This document shows positions 15,873 through 23,707 of a stretch of 57,837 nt of DNA, piece by piece; positions within the stretch are counted from its first letter, which is position 1; each line of letters starts with the position of its first letter. The notes below the pieces were generated by a model. The model made no database searches and was not told where the DNA came from. It saw only the letters and a program-made list of their open reading frames with translations. Source of the stretch: a virus; the IMG/VR virus record IMGVR_UViG_3300023087_000014, positions 1 through 57,837 of that record, one strand, 5' to 3'. A program made the position numbers and the translations under genes.

Positions 15873-16120
15873 TATCGTTTCTCGTTGTTAATTTTTTTCC
15901 ATGTGCTATGTAAAATATAAAACCATACGCCGTTAATACTAGGTTCAATAAGTGCAACTAGTCCTGCTTCCCATAGACTTGCTCCAGTCATGATAGTTAC
16001 AACAGTCATTGCAATTATAATATGTCCGAATGTATAAATGACTGCAAGCATTACGCTGTTGCCGCCAAGTATACGTTTTAGTAATTCGAAGATACCTAGT
16101 GTAAACTCATTTTGTATCAT
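15872..16120 (-). CDS. DUF2061-type small membrane protein
   Basis: 82 residues with a GGAGAATGT site before ATG. Two membrane helices (about 22-44 and 48-65) and the ending IEPSINGVWFYILHSTWKKI match the DUF2061 pattern, in which an E-P-x-x-N segment is followed by Y-x-H-E/S-x-x-W. Function of this family is unknown. It is translationally coupled to the carbamoyltransferase by a 1-nt overlap, so the two products may act together at the inner membrane. Confidence 0.78.
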   Translation of the reverse strand: MIQNEFTLGIFELLKRILGGNSVMLAVIYTFGHIIIAMTVVTIMTGASLWEAGLVALIEPSINGVWFYILHSTWKKINNEKR

Positions 16121-16128
16121 ACATTCTC

Positions 16129-16251
16129 CTACTTATAAATAAATGGATCTCTTTTCTTAAGTTCATCCATACGCTTTTTGAATTCTCTATTTTCTTTCCA
16201 ACGTGTGTAAGGATAGAGAATCAAATCTTTGATCTTTTTTAACCAAACCAT
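16129..16251 (-). CDS. 40-residue basic peptide downstream of primase
   Basis: ATG 16251 lies inside the last codons of the primase gene (out of frame) and the TAG is at 16129-16131. The product is strongly basic, begins MVWLKKIKDLI, has a YPYTRWKE centre and ends in KKRDPFIYK. To my recollection a peptide ending like this recurs beside primase in marine T4-like phages, which together with the coupling supports a real gene. Its charge suggests nucleic-acid or membrane contact. Confidence 0.7.
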   Translation of the reverse strand: MVWLKKIKDLILYPYTRWKENREFKKRMDELKKRDPFIYK

Positions 16252-17234
16252 TTTTTTGCTCCTAGTCGTATTTTCAAAGGAGATTCCTCCGCTGAATTAA
16301 CAATACTGTGTAATGTATATAATCTACCGTATTTAAGTACAGCTTCTCCAATGTCTGTTATATCTGAGCTCCAATTAGGCATACTAACACTCCAACCTAA
16401 ATCAATAGCTTGTTCTATTAGCTTCTTTCCTGCCTTGTCTCTATCAGGTACAACAATTATTTGTTTTTGTAATCTATTTAACAGTAACACCTGTTGATCT
16501 GAAATATCAGAACCGCCTAATGCACAGCCATCAACATGTATAGCATCAATTTGTCCTTCACACAAAATAGCAAATACTTTGTTTGGTCTTTGTTCATCTA
16601 AGCCGTATACAAATCCAGGTTGTACTTCTGTCATATACTTTGGCTTTTTACCTTCAGTTATAGAACGAGCAGTATACCCAACTATGCTTCCTTCATAATA
16701 GAAAGGAATAATTAATCTATCTCTGTATGCTAATTGAGGTGACCAATAGTAATCTGTATCGTCTATACGCAAGTTCCGTTCTAACATATATTGAAAGATA
16801 CGTGCAACACGTTCGTCTAGTTGTCCAGCTTCTGCCCATACATGTTTAGATAACTTTTCAGATCCTTCTGGTAAGTTTACTGTAGTAAATGTAGGTAGTA
16901 GTACTTTGTGTTCTGTTGCTTCAACTCCTTCGTTCTCACGCATAACCTCTAGTGCTAACTTTGTAATAATATCGTCTGGGGCATTGAGCCATTGCATTAG
17001 TTTTTTCATTTTATGAGAAAAAGGTCGACCCGGTTGCCAACTGGCCTTAAACCCACAATTAAAACAATGAAACGATATACCATTGTCGCTTTGGATAACA
17101 CCGCCTCTACTACGTTTGTCTTGTGTGTGACCATTATGATGACAACAGGGTGCGTTGAATGAAGTCCACCCGCTAGGCGTTGTTTTCCGCTTAGGAGGTA
17201 AAAATGTCAGAACTGTTTCTACGACTACACTCAT
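16239..17234 (-). CDS. gp61: DNA primase (T4 gp61-like)
   Basis: 331 residues. An N-terminal zinc-binding block (CCHHNGH near residue 30 and CFNCGF near 55) is followed by a helical linker and a TOPRIM domain with LCEGQIDAI (about 224-232, catalytic Glu) and DRDKAG (about 268-273). Typical of T4/cyanophage primases that make RNA primers for lagging-strand synthesis with gp41. The start codon lies 6 nt after a TATAAT box, predicting a leaderless mRNA. Confidence 0.93.
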   Translation of the reverse strand: MSVVVETVLTFLPPKRKTTPSGWTSFNAPCCHHNGHTQDKRSRGGVIQSDNGISFHCFNCGFKASWQPGRPFSHKMKKLMQWLNAPDDIITKLALEVMRENEGVEATEHKVLLPTFTTVNLPEGSEKLSKHVWAEAGQLDERVARIFQYMLERNLRIDDTDYYWSPQLAYRDRLIIPFYYEGSIVGYTARSITEGKKPKYMTEVQPGFVYGLDEQRPNKVFAILCEGQIDAIHVDGCALGGSDISDQQVLLLNRLQKQIIVVPDRDKAGKKLIEQAIDLGWSVSMPNWSSDITDIGEAVLKYGRLYTLHSIVNSAEESPLKIRLGAKKWFG

Positions 17235-17240
17235 ACTATC

Positions 17241-17269
17241 ATTATAGTATAAAGTTAATCAGAAGTCAA
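17241..17269 (-). promoter_or_regulatory. Sigma70-type promoter of primase
   Basis: Minus strand TTGACT (17269-17264), 17 bp spacer, TATAAT (17246-17241), then 6 nt and ATG 17234. The -35 box overlaps the TAG region just before the stop of the upstream gene. Confidence 0.82.
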
Positions 17270-18037
17270 CTAGTTTCTTACCAATATCTTTGAAATTTTG
17301 CTTGCAGGGTCTGCTGTAGTTCTAAACCTTATATAACTATGCACTCCTACAAAATTTACTGGTACAGGAGCAGTTTCGTTATTTAATGTTGCTGTAGCAA
17401 CAGTAGTCCACGCAGTATCATTATCAGGTTGGTTATCTAGAGTTGCTTGTACTTCTACATCACCTATAAAGCTATCAGAATAAATTGCTACTGTATGAAC
17501 AGCTTCATTACCGTTGATTCCTGGTTGTGCATCTACTTGCTCGCTTACCCATACACTTGCATTAGGTTGTGTTTCTGTAAATTGTGTTACACTTTTACTT
17601 GCTTGTGCTCCTGGAAATGCTACGCTAGATATATGTATAGTGCCGTTGTTTTCAAAGTGAGGTTGTGAATACGATAATGTTTTTTGTCCGTCTGTTTCTT
17701 CTAAATATACATTATATTTTAAGAATTGGTCTTTTAAATTTAGCAAATCATTTTCAGAAATGTTTACTATTGCAACACCAGTAGCTGTACCTGCTGTTGC
17801 TGTTTTTTCTAATATAAGATTATTACTTTCATCAAATGCAACAAATTTAGCTACCTTTGTGCCTAAAGCTACAGGCTTTTGATCTGCATTTAAGAATCTA
17901 AATTCTACATTATTATCTATTCCTCTATAAACTTGTAATTGTCTACTATACACTGGTCTGTACTCCGTTACGAACTCTATGTCATTCAACACGAGTGTTG
18001 TTCTATTATTTACTAAATATCTAGGTATTAACTGCAT
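17270..18037 (-). CDS. Virion-like beta-rich protein (late gene)
   Basis: 255 residues, beta-rich with Thr, Val and Asn. The N-terminal part (YSRQLQVYRGIDNNVEFRF, about 30-50) and the C-terminal segment (VHTVAIYSDSFIGDVEVQATLD...FVGVHSYIRFR) read as two immunoglobulin-like or carbohydrate-binding-like sandwiches, typical of baseplate or decoration proteins of marine T4-like phages. A late promoter GATAAATA lies 4 nt before ATG. No close T4 counterpart is recognised. Confidence 0.65.
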   Translation of the reverse strand: MQLIPRYLVNNRTTLVLNDIEFVTEYRPVYSRQLQVYRGIDNNVEFRFLNADQKPVALGTKVAKFVAFDESNNLILEKTATAGTATGVAIVNISENDLLNLKDQFLKYNVYLEETDGQKTLSYSQPHFENNGTIHISSVAFPGAQASKSVTQFTETQPNASVWVSEQVDAQPGINGNEAVHTVAIYSDSFIGDVEVQATLDNQPDNDTAWTTVATATLNNETAPVPVNFVGVHSYIRFRTTADPASKISKILVRN

Positions 18038-18041
18038 ACAA

Positions 18042-18049
18042 TATTTATC
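18042..18049 (-). promoter_or_regulatory. T4-type late promoter, leaderless position
   Basis: GATAAATA, then TTGT and ATG 18037. Confidence 0.75.
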
Positions 18050-18056
18050 GAGAATT

Positions 18057-18425
18057 ATGTTATTAAAAGATATAGAAAAGAACTTTCCATTTATTAGTGT
18101 CGTACAATACGGCGGAAACGAATATGTTGGAATTATAATAAATCAAGATCAGTATGTAACATCTATGTATGTATACACTGATTTACGTTCTAGCAGAGAA
18201 CGAGAAGAGTTTTTAGACCTTGGAGGAGTATGGTGGTGGGAGTCAAATAGACTAATACCAATTAATATATTTCTACGTAAGGATATGGAAAAATTTAAAT
18301 ATGCTATTCAAACAATGAATAGCAAAGATGTGAAAGTAACAATAGGACCAATTGTAAACTTATTGAATATGACTGTCAAAAGAATAAAAAGAAAAAATGT
18401 TCAATTAGTTAAAAAGCCTAAATAG
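18057..18425 (+). CDS. Conserved marine T4-like phage protein, function unknown
   Basis: 122 residues from ATG 18057; an in-frame ATG at 17979 would overlap the divergent gene and its promoter, so it is rejected. The core YGGNEYVGII...LDLGGVWWWESNRLIPINIFL (about 18-75) is, from memory, well conserved among hypothetical proteins of marine T4-like phages. The last 20 residues are strongly basic. It is one of only three plus-strand genes within the long minus-strand block, and its 3' end overlaps the mini DnaE-like gene by 8 nt. Confidence 0.75.
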   Translation: MLLKDIEKNFPFISVVQYGGNEYVGIIINQDQYVTSMYVYTDLRSSREREEFLDLGGVWWWESNRLIPINIFLRKDMEKFKYAIQTMNSKDVKVTIGPIVNLLNMTVKRIKRKNVQLVKKPK

Positions 18426-18975
18426 CTTGTTCACAAATTAAATTCATATGCACAACACAAGCCATTGCATATGATACAGCATGTGCCTTCTTAAAAAAGT
18501 ATTCACCGTTGTTTGGTTTTATCCAAACTTCTTTTTCTATCGTTTGCCAATCCTTGTTCGCAAGATGTCTTTTTGCCGGACGAATGATTGCTAGTGTTGC
18601 GGCTAGTTGTGGTATCGAGATAGGCTTCAATTGTTTTAAGAGACTGTCGTGTCCGCTTAGATGAAATACCTGATCTACGAATTCTTTGTGCTCCAATAGT
18701 TCCCATAGTGGTTCCTTTTTCATTAGGTTTGCCAAATGTGTCTCATCTTTCACATCTTTGTATATAGACACATTAAGAAAATCTAATTTGAAGTATCCTC
18801 GTTCTTCTGCTGTTTCATAATCTATAGTAGATAACATATCGACAGGATTGTGTGGAATTTCAGTTGCATAAATTCCTGTATTATGTTTTTTGCCTGTGTC
18901 AAGTTTTGCCACACGATGTTTTAGTTTATCTAAAATAATACTACGATCTGCAAAGTCAATATCGATATCAGGCAT
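18418..18975 (-). CDS. Mini DnaE-like protein (Pol III alpha palm fragment)
   Basis: 185 residues that begin exactly at the catalytic motif, MPDIDIDFADR (residues 1-11), continue with KLDFLNVSIY (about 63-72, third Asp) and end with FKKAHAVSYAMACVVH (about 160-176), the counterpart of the DnaE K-S-H-A-x-x-Y fingers motif. RPAKRHL near 130 is also retained. PHP, thumb and OB parts are absent. From memory, a similar short gene occurs in cyanophages. It may be a regulatory or structural relic rather than a polymerase. Overlaps the gene upstream by 8 nt. Confidence 0.78.
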   Translation of the reverse strand: MPDIDIDFADRSIILDKLKHRVAKLDTGKKHNTGIYATEIPHNPVDMLSTIDYETAEERGYFKLDFLNVSIYKDVKDETHLANLMKKEPLWELLEHKEFVDQVFHLSGHDSLLKQLKPISIPQLAATLAIIRPAKRHLANKDWQTIEKEVWIKPNNGEYFFKKAHAVSYAMACVVHMNLICEQAI

Positions 18976-19219
18976 TTATATTTGGAACCTCAATAATAAT
19001 ATAATGTTTATTTTCTTCATATTCAAATTTTGCAAGCTCACTTATTATTGTACCCGTAGTTGCTTGCATGTAGTACGGATTATTACGATCTAAAGTTTTT
19101 AACATTATAGCAACTTGTTCTGTTTTTGTCAACAGTTTTTTAAATTTTTCTACGCAACTATTGTCCCAACTATCTATTAATAATACTTCTGTTGGATTAG
19201 CCCAATTGAACTTTTTCAT
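18968..19219 (-). CDS. Degenerate nucleotidyltransferase paralog
   Basis: 83 residues that align with the first two thirds of the nucleotidyltransferase at 19694-20050: FNWANPT against FDWKKPT, KFKKLLTKTEQVAIML against LFKKALAEIGQVCIMV, then NP, and YIIIEVPNI against YIVMKAPNI. The HxGH motif is lost (SWDNSC in its place) and the ISATKIR end is missing. A pseudo-enzyme or diverged partner subunit is likely. Overlaps the deformylase gene by 23 nt. Confidence 0.7.
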   Translation of the reverse strand: MKKFNWANPTEVLLIDSWDNSCVEKFKKLLTKTEQVAIMLKTLDRNNPYYMQATTGTIISELAKFEYEENKHYIIIEVPNINA

Positions 19220-19697
19220 ATTTCTTAGCTTTCTTTTCAGCCATATTCCATTTCAGTTTACTTACTCTGTCTTTAAACGTTATACCTTGTAGATGATCAT
19301 ATTCATGTAAAAAACATTTTGCACTATAGCCGCCTATCTTTGCTTGTTTTAATTTTAAGTTTTCATCATAAAATTGTACAAGTATTTCTTTTGGCCTAGT
19401 AACCTTTACAAATATATTAGGAAAACTTAAACACCCTTCAACATCAGTTACAGTATCTTTTGTATGTTGCAGGACTACAGGATTAATATGTATAGTAGCA
19501 TTTTCTGCCGTGTCACCCATAACAAAAACTTGTCCATCAAACTCTACTTGATTAGCCGCAAGTCCGATGCCGTTATTGTCTAGCATAATTTGCACCATAT
19601 TATCTTTTAATTCTTTGGGGTCTACTTCAGGATTTTCTAAATTAAAATCTTTTACTTTTTTATTTAAAAAATCATTTGGGTAATATATTAAGTTCAT
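19197..19697 (-). CDS. def: Peptide deformylase
   Basis: 166 residues. All three signature motifs are present: GIGLAANQ (about 43-50), EGCLSFP (about 89-95, metal-binding Cys) and HEYDH (about 130-134, metal-binding His pair with catalytic Glu). It removes the N-terminal formyl group from nascent proteins. Phage-encoded deformylases are well known in marine T4-like phages. It lies in the accessory operon and overlaps both neighbours by a few bases, so it is co-translated with them. Confidence 0.95.
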   Translation of the reverse strand: MNLIYYPNDFLNKKVKDFNLENPEVDPKELKDNMVQIMLDNNGIGLAANQVEFDGQVFVMGDTAENATIHINPVVLQHTKDTVTDVEGCLSFPNIFVKVTRPKEILVQFYDENLKLKQAKIGGYSAKCFLHEYDHLQGITFKDRVSKLKWNMAEKKAKKYEKVQLG

Positions 19698-20050
19698 ATT
19701 TGTCCTTGTCTTATTTTGGTTGCACTTATGTTATGTATTTCTTTGCCTAAGTCATGCTGTGTAAATGTATACCCTACATCTCGTCCGTAGCTAATATCAA
19801 CAATGTTAGGCGCCTTCATTACAATATACTCTATACCGTTTTGGTAATCTTCTGCTTCTAATGCTCTGTCAATATTGCCACGCACTATACGCAGATTAAA
19901 TGGATTATCTTTATCTTGTGGCATGTCACGTACCATTATACATACTTGACCAATTTCAGCAAGTGCTTTTTTAAACAGAGCAGTATGTCCATCATGCCAT
20001 GGTTGCCAACGTCCTAGCATTTGTGCTGTAGGTTTTTTCCAATCAAACAT
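19694..20050 (-). CDS. HxGH nucleotidyltransferase (cytidylyl/adenylyl type)
   Basis: 118 residues from ATG 20050, chosen because it overlaps the end of the kinase gene by 8 nt and starts the domain; the frame is open further upstream but would run through that gene. LGRWQPWHDGH (about 12-22) is the HxGH nucleotide-binding motif and ISATKIR (about 108-114) the second motif of the superfamily. It transfers a nucleotide from CTP or ATP to a phosphorylated small molecule. With the APS-kinase-like neighbour it could make an activated sugar or sulfate donor. Confidence 0.82.
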   Translation of the reverse strand: MFDWKKPTAQMLGRWQPWHDGHTALFKKALAEIGQVCIMVRDMPQDKDNPFNLRIVRGNIDRALEAEDYQNGIEYIVMKAPNIVDISYGRDVGYTFTQHDLGKEIHNISATKIRQGQI

Positions 20051-20468
20051 TGTTTCTTTCCATCCAAGTTGAAACAACTTCCATAAGTTGTGCATGAGTA
20101 TCGTTAAACCATTTTGCAACATGGTAATTGCAATGTGCAGGCGGCACAAACATAGTGTTTGTATCAGGGTATGTGCTTTCTTTAATTGTGTCCATCCATA
20201 CAGTAAAATCAGCATTGAATTCCATACGTACTTGGTCTGTAGGAGCAACAAAGTCTGCAACAGCAATCTGTCCTGCACGTACAACACCGTCAGCTAATAG
20301 ACGCATACGATACGCTTGTCGCATACGTCCTTCAGGTGTAAAATCCCAGTCGTTATATTTCTTACGTATCTCGTCTGCATTTAAATGCACACCTCCAACT
20401 AATTTAGTAAAAGGTTTAGCAAGTGTAGTTTTACCACTACCTGGCAAACCAAAAATTAATACTTTCAT
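20043..20468 (-). CDS. APS-kinase-like P-loop kinase
   Basis: 141 residues. GLPGSGKTT (residues 7-15) is the P-loop, NADEIRK (about 29-35) matches the D-x-x-R region, and ADFVAPTDQVR (about 69-79) corresponds to the adenylylsulfate kinase F-V-x-P-x-x-x-x-R segment. It is shorter than CysC (about 200). A small-molecule kinase is safe; APS as substrate is an inference. Overlaps the nucleotidyltransferase gene. Confidence 0.75.
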   Translation of the reverse strand: MKVLIFGLPGSGKTTLAKPFTKLVGGVHLNADEIRKKYNDWDFTPEGRMRQAYRMRLLADGVVRAGQIAVADFVAPTDQVRMEFNADFTVWMDTIKESTYPDTNTMFVPPAHCNYHVAKWFNDTHAQLMEVVSTWMERNNV

Positions 20469-21151
20469 AATTTACTTTCCTTTGCAACATCTTTTACAAG
20501 TTGTACATCATCGGGTTGCCTTTTAAAACGCATCGCCCAATGTTCAGGATCCATTACATCATAGATCAAACTTAATTGTTCTGTATTCAATTTATTTAAC
20601 ATCTCTTTTCCGCTAGTGCAATTTAAAACTAGCCAAGGACTTATTTTGCCATCTTTAATATTCCAAACGGCTCTATTAAGACTAATGTGTTGAAAGTAAT
20701 GATTCCACGGAGCAGGTTCATTTTCACTTGCCCATTCCATCATTGTTTTAACACTTCTTTCTAGTGCAGTTGTTACATCTTCTTTTCTAATAAGTTCAAC
20801 TGCATATTTTTGATACATTTCTTCTCTGCACCAATGATCTAATTTAACATTACTTGTAACAACATAATCAATATATTTTTCAGGATACAAAGGCCTTACA
20901 TTGCTAATAAAACTGCCAAACTTTACAAATGCATTATAAAAACTACTTTTTCTAAAATCAGTATAAGTTTTATCCTGCTTTGCACCTGCACTTAATCTAT
21001 AAAATTGATTAAATGCATAAAAGCCTAGCTGTACATGCTTTTCTTTTTCTTGCAATGCTCTACGTTTTTGCTCACACATATGAGCAAGTAAAGTCTTTTC
21101 CTTCATATAAGCACTACCACAGTAATTACATTTAAAAGGTTTATCTGCCAT
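20465..21151 (-). CDS. Zinc-finger protein conserved in marine T4-like phages
   Basis: 228 residues from ATG 21151, inside the end of the preceding gene; the frame is open to 21220 but the extra residues carry no domain. The N-terminus KCNYCGSAYMKEKTLLAHMCEQKRR (about 6-30, a C-x2-C...H-x-C finger) is followed by a helical domain with QLGFYAFNQFYRL and YTDFRKSSFYNAFVKFG segments. From memory, this architecture recurs in cyanophage hypothetical proteins. DNA or RNA binding is likely; exact role unknown. Confidence 0.75.
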   Translation of the reverse strand: MADKPFKCNYCGSAYMKEKTLLAHMCEQKRRALQEKEKHVQLGFYAFNQFYRLSAGAKQDKTYTDFRKSSFYNAFVKFGSFISNVRPLYPEKYIDYVVTSNVKLDHWCREEMYQKYAVELIRKEDVTTALERSVKTMMEWASENEPAPWNHYFQHISLNRAVWNIKDGKISPWLVLNCTSGKEMLNKLNTEQLSLIYDVMDPEHWAMRFKRQPDDVQLVKDVAKESKL

Positions 21152-21854
21152 AGTCGTTGGTCTCAATGTAATTTTGTTGTGCCATTTTGTGATGGATAAG
21201 TTTCCAGTCGTCTGTTTCATCTAAAATCTTTTCTACTTTATCTACATATTCGATCATTCTGTCTGTTACAGAAAAATTGGTTTGTTTTAAATATTCTAAA
21301 TGATGCTTTGGTGTCCAATGAGAATCTTGTTGTTTCTGTACTACAAATTTTTTACTAGGTAATGTATTAAAAAATTTTCTAAACGGAATATCAAAATTGT
21401 TCATTGTATTTAATTGTGGTAAGCTCTGATTATCTACACATTCGATTTCAAAGTCTGGAGCAATCATTTTGTAGCTGTATACATTCATATCTAAGTATTG
21501 CATTACTAATTTTATATACATTTGCGTATGCCATTCGTAGCTATCTTCATCAAAGCAATATTTGTTTATTGTATCTTGTACAGCATCATTATTATTTGCT
21601 AGGTTTCCTCCTTGATACCAACCTGCACTACCTCTATGAAAATCAAAACGTGTAGGATATGTCCATTGTACAATTAGTTCATCTTCGTCAGACATTTTAT
21701 CTGCTATCTCTATAGCACGATGCATAATTGCATAGTTGCCAAATCCACTTTGCCCCCAATTTTCATATTCATCAAATTCTTGGGCAAGTATATCTGCATA
21801 CGTAGGCCAACAGTATCTAGTGTGACTACAACCTACTACATAAAGTTTACTCAC
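21141..21854 (-). CDS. SGNH-hydrolase-like protein
   Basis: 237 residues. VVGCSHTRY (about 5-13) resembles the SGNH nucleophile block with Ser in G-C-S, and QDSHWTPKHHLEYL (about 180-193) carries the late D-x-x-H pair. The glycine block NWGQSGFGNYA (about 32-42) also fits. Family enzymes deacylate sugars or lipids. Its placement between the Kdo genes and the kinase and nucleotidyltransferase suggests glycan editing. Overlaps both neighbours, so it is operonic. Confidence 0.68.
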   Translation of the reverse strand: MSKLYVVGCSHTRYCWPTYADILAQEFDEYENWGQSGFGNYAIMHRAIEIADKMSDEDELIVQWTYPTRFDFHRGSAGWYQGGNLANNNDAVQDTINKYCFDEDSYEWHTQMYIKLVMQYLDMNVYSYKMIAPDFEIECVDNQSLPQLNTMNNFDIPFRKFFNTLPSKKFVVQKQQDSHWTPKHHLEYLKQTNFSVTDRMIEYVDKVEKILDETDDWKLIHHKMAQQNYIETNDYGR

Positions 21855-22306
21855 AGCTTAACCTCAATATTATATTCTTTGGCTATCTCTTTTAATTCTT
21901 TTTTAGTATGCATTGATGCTAAAATTTCAACTTCTCTTTGTTTCATGTTAGGATAAATTTGTTGTAATAATTTTACTCCTTGAGCATTTGTTTGTGCATC
22001 TTTTTTCTTGAACCCAATCCATTGGTGAAATTGTATTTTTCCTGTGTTTCCTGATTGGCATAATAATTGCCATTGAAGTTTAGGATGTTTCGAAACAACC
22101 ATATAATTTTTGTTATAATATTCATTTGTTTTAAAAACTGCAAGTTCTTGATCCTCTCTATTACCTTTTACACTAGATACATATCTGTTTAACAGCCAAA
22201 AACTAACTTGTTTCTTTTCATCGTCAGATAGTTCGTCCCATACGTTTTTTGCGCCCATATCAACAGCCGCAAGTATATCCTTTATTGGGAGTTTTTGCTG
22301 TGCCAT
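21851..22306 (-). CDS. Conserved phage protein, function unknown
   Basis: 151 residues, mainly helical, with ELSDDEKKQVSFWLLNRYVSS (about 26-46), KHPKLQWQLLC and FHQWIGFKKK segments and a C-terminal helical repeat. I recall comparable hypothetical proteins in cyanophages and considered a clamp-loader (gp62) assignment, but the sequence does not show a convincing match. ATG lies within the end of kdsB (25-nt overlap). Confidence 0.7.
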   Translation of the reverse strand: MAQQKLPIKDILAAVDMGAKNVWDELSDDEKKQVSFWLLNRYVSSVKGNREDQELAVFKTNEYYNKNYMVVSKHPKLQWQLLCQSGNTGKIQFHQWIGFKKKDAQTNAQGVKLLQQIYPNMKQREVEILASMHTKKELKEIAKEYNIEVKL

Positions 22307-22965
22307 TTATCAACATCCTTTGGTTCGTTTATTTCTACACCATTAAAGTATACACTCGAACAGCCTATTTGCCAACCATTTTTTAACCATCGTAGCTGTT
22401 CTAATTTTTCAACTTGTTCTTCTTGTTCTACTTCATACGTATCATAAAATTCTAACGGATTACGTTTATACCCGTAAACGCCTAGATGCCATTCACCGTA
22501 GCCTGTCATACCTCTGCCAAACCAAAGAGCTTGATCTCCTGCACGTACCATCTTAACACTGTTAGGATCATTTTGCATTTCCTTTGGCATTTCAGTGTAC
22601 ACAGTGCTTATAGGATAGTGCTTGAGCCATTCAATACAACGGCTTATTATTTGTTCTGTTACATCTGGCATATCACCTTGAACATTTACAAATTGATCGT
22701 ACTCTTTAAGCACATCCCATTTGTTTACTGCACCTGTACATCTTTCAGTACCGTTGTCGTATTCTTCATTATCTAAATAGCAATTTGGTCCAATTACATT
22801 ATAAATGCGTTGGTCATCTGTAAGAACGTAAGTATCAATACCAGTTGACTTACATGTGTTGTATACACGCTTTATCATTGGTACGCCACCTAGCTCAACT
22901 AATGGCTTACCTTCAAATCGTGTGCTTCCGTATCTAGCCGGAATAAGAATAGCGGTTGATGTCAT
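22282..22965 (-). CDS. kdsB: CMP-Kdo synthetase (KdsB)
   Basis: 227 residues. IPARYGSTRFEGKPL (about 8-22) is the CTP-binding signature, GTERC (about 74-78) matches G-T-D-R, VNVQGDMP (about 93-100) matches the V-N-V-Q-G-D-E-P loop with the metal-binding Asp, and HLGVYGYKR and EQLRWL (about 156-200) follow the family order. Reaction: CTP + Kdo to CMP-Kdo + PPi. It is slightly shorter than the usual 245-250. Overlaps kdsA by 32 nt, so Kdo synthesis and activation are coupled. Confidence 0.9.
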   Translation of the reverse strand: MTSTAILIPARYGSTRFEGKPLVELGGVPMIKRVYNTCKSTGIDTYVLTDDQRIYNVIGPNCYLDNEEYDNGTERCTGAVNKWDVLKEYDQFVNVQGDMPDVTEQIISRCIEWLKHYPISTVYTEMPKEMQNDPNSVKMVRAGDQALWFGRGMTGYGEWHLGVYGYKRNPLEFYDTYEVEQEEQVEKLEQLRWLKNGWQIGCSSVYFNGVEINEPKDVDKWHSKNSQ

Positions 22966-23707
22966 CGATTACCCTTTCAAAGTCTTGTAGTTTTAACATG
23001 TTAGGACCGTCACTTGGTGCATTGTCCGGATCGGCATGTACTTCTAAGAAGAAGTTTTTTATACCAAGTGCAGATGCAGAGCGAGCCATCCCAGGAACAT
23101 ACCCACGGTTACCGCCGCTACTATCGCCCATTCCTCCCGGTTTTTGAACCGAATGGGTAACATCAAAAACAACAGGAACATTATAGGTATCAAGCAGATA
23201 CTGCAAGCCAGTGAAATCAACGACCAAAGTATTATATCCAAAACTTGTTCCTCTCTCTGTTATCCAAATTTCTTTTGCACCTTCTGTTTTACTTAGTATA
23301 CCTTTGACATCCCACGGTGCAAGGAACTGTCCTTTTTTAATATTGACTATTTTATTTGTTTTACATGCGGCTTGTAATAAATCTGTTTGTCTGCACAAGA
23401 ATGCAGGAATTTGTAAAACATCTACACATTCTTCGTAATATGCCGCAATTTTTAAAATTTCATTTTGGTTGTGTACATCAGTTAAAGTTTGTACACCCAG
23501 CTCGTCTTTTAATATAGCAAAATCTATCATAGTATTTTTTAAACCAACACCACGTTTGCCCTTTACATTTGTTCTGTTTGCTTTATCAAAACTAGCTTTG
23601 AATACATATTCTATATTGTGTTTATCGCATACACGTTTACACTCTTTAGCAATTTCATAACTTTGTGCCAGTGTTTCGTGTTGACACGGTCCTGCAATTA
23701 TTCTCAT
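22934..23707 (-). CDS. kdsA: 3-deoxy-8-phosphooctulonate synthase (KdsA)
   Basis: 257 residues. IAGPCQHE (3-10), FKASFDKANRT (about 37-47), TDVHNQ, QIPAFLCRQTDLL (about 100-112), DVTHSVQKPGG and FFLEVHADPDNAPSDGPNML (about 213-232) are family motifs. The Cys in GPC is the metal ligand of the metal-dependent class. Reaction: arabinose 5-phosphate + phosphoenolpyruvate to Kdo 8-phosphate. Neither the phosphatase KdsC nor the isomerase KdsD is in the window, so they must come from the host or lie elsewhere. Confidence 0.93.
   Translation of the reverse strand: MRIIAGPCQHETLAQSYEIAKECKRVCDKHNIEYVFKASFDKANRTNVKGKRGVGLKNTMIDFAILKDELGVQTLTDVHNQNEILKIAAYYEECVDVLQIPAFLCRQTDLLQAACKTNKIVNIKKGQFLAPWDVKGILSKTEGAKEIWITERGTSFGYNTLVVDFTGLQYLLDTYNVPVVFDVTHSVQKPGGMGDSSGGNRGYVPGMARSASALGIKNFFLEVHADPDNAPSDGPNMLKLQDFERVIDDINRYSYSG

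Noticed and set aside
21851-22306. Clamp-loader small subunit (gp62) assignment
   Set aside because: Position and size would fit, but I cannot see convincing motifs, so it is left as unknown.
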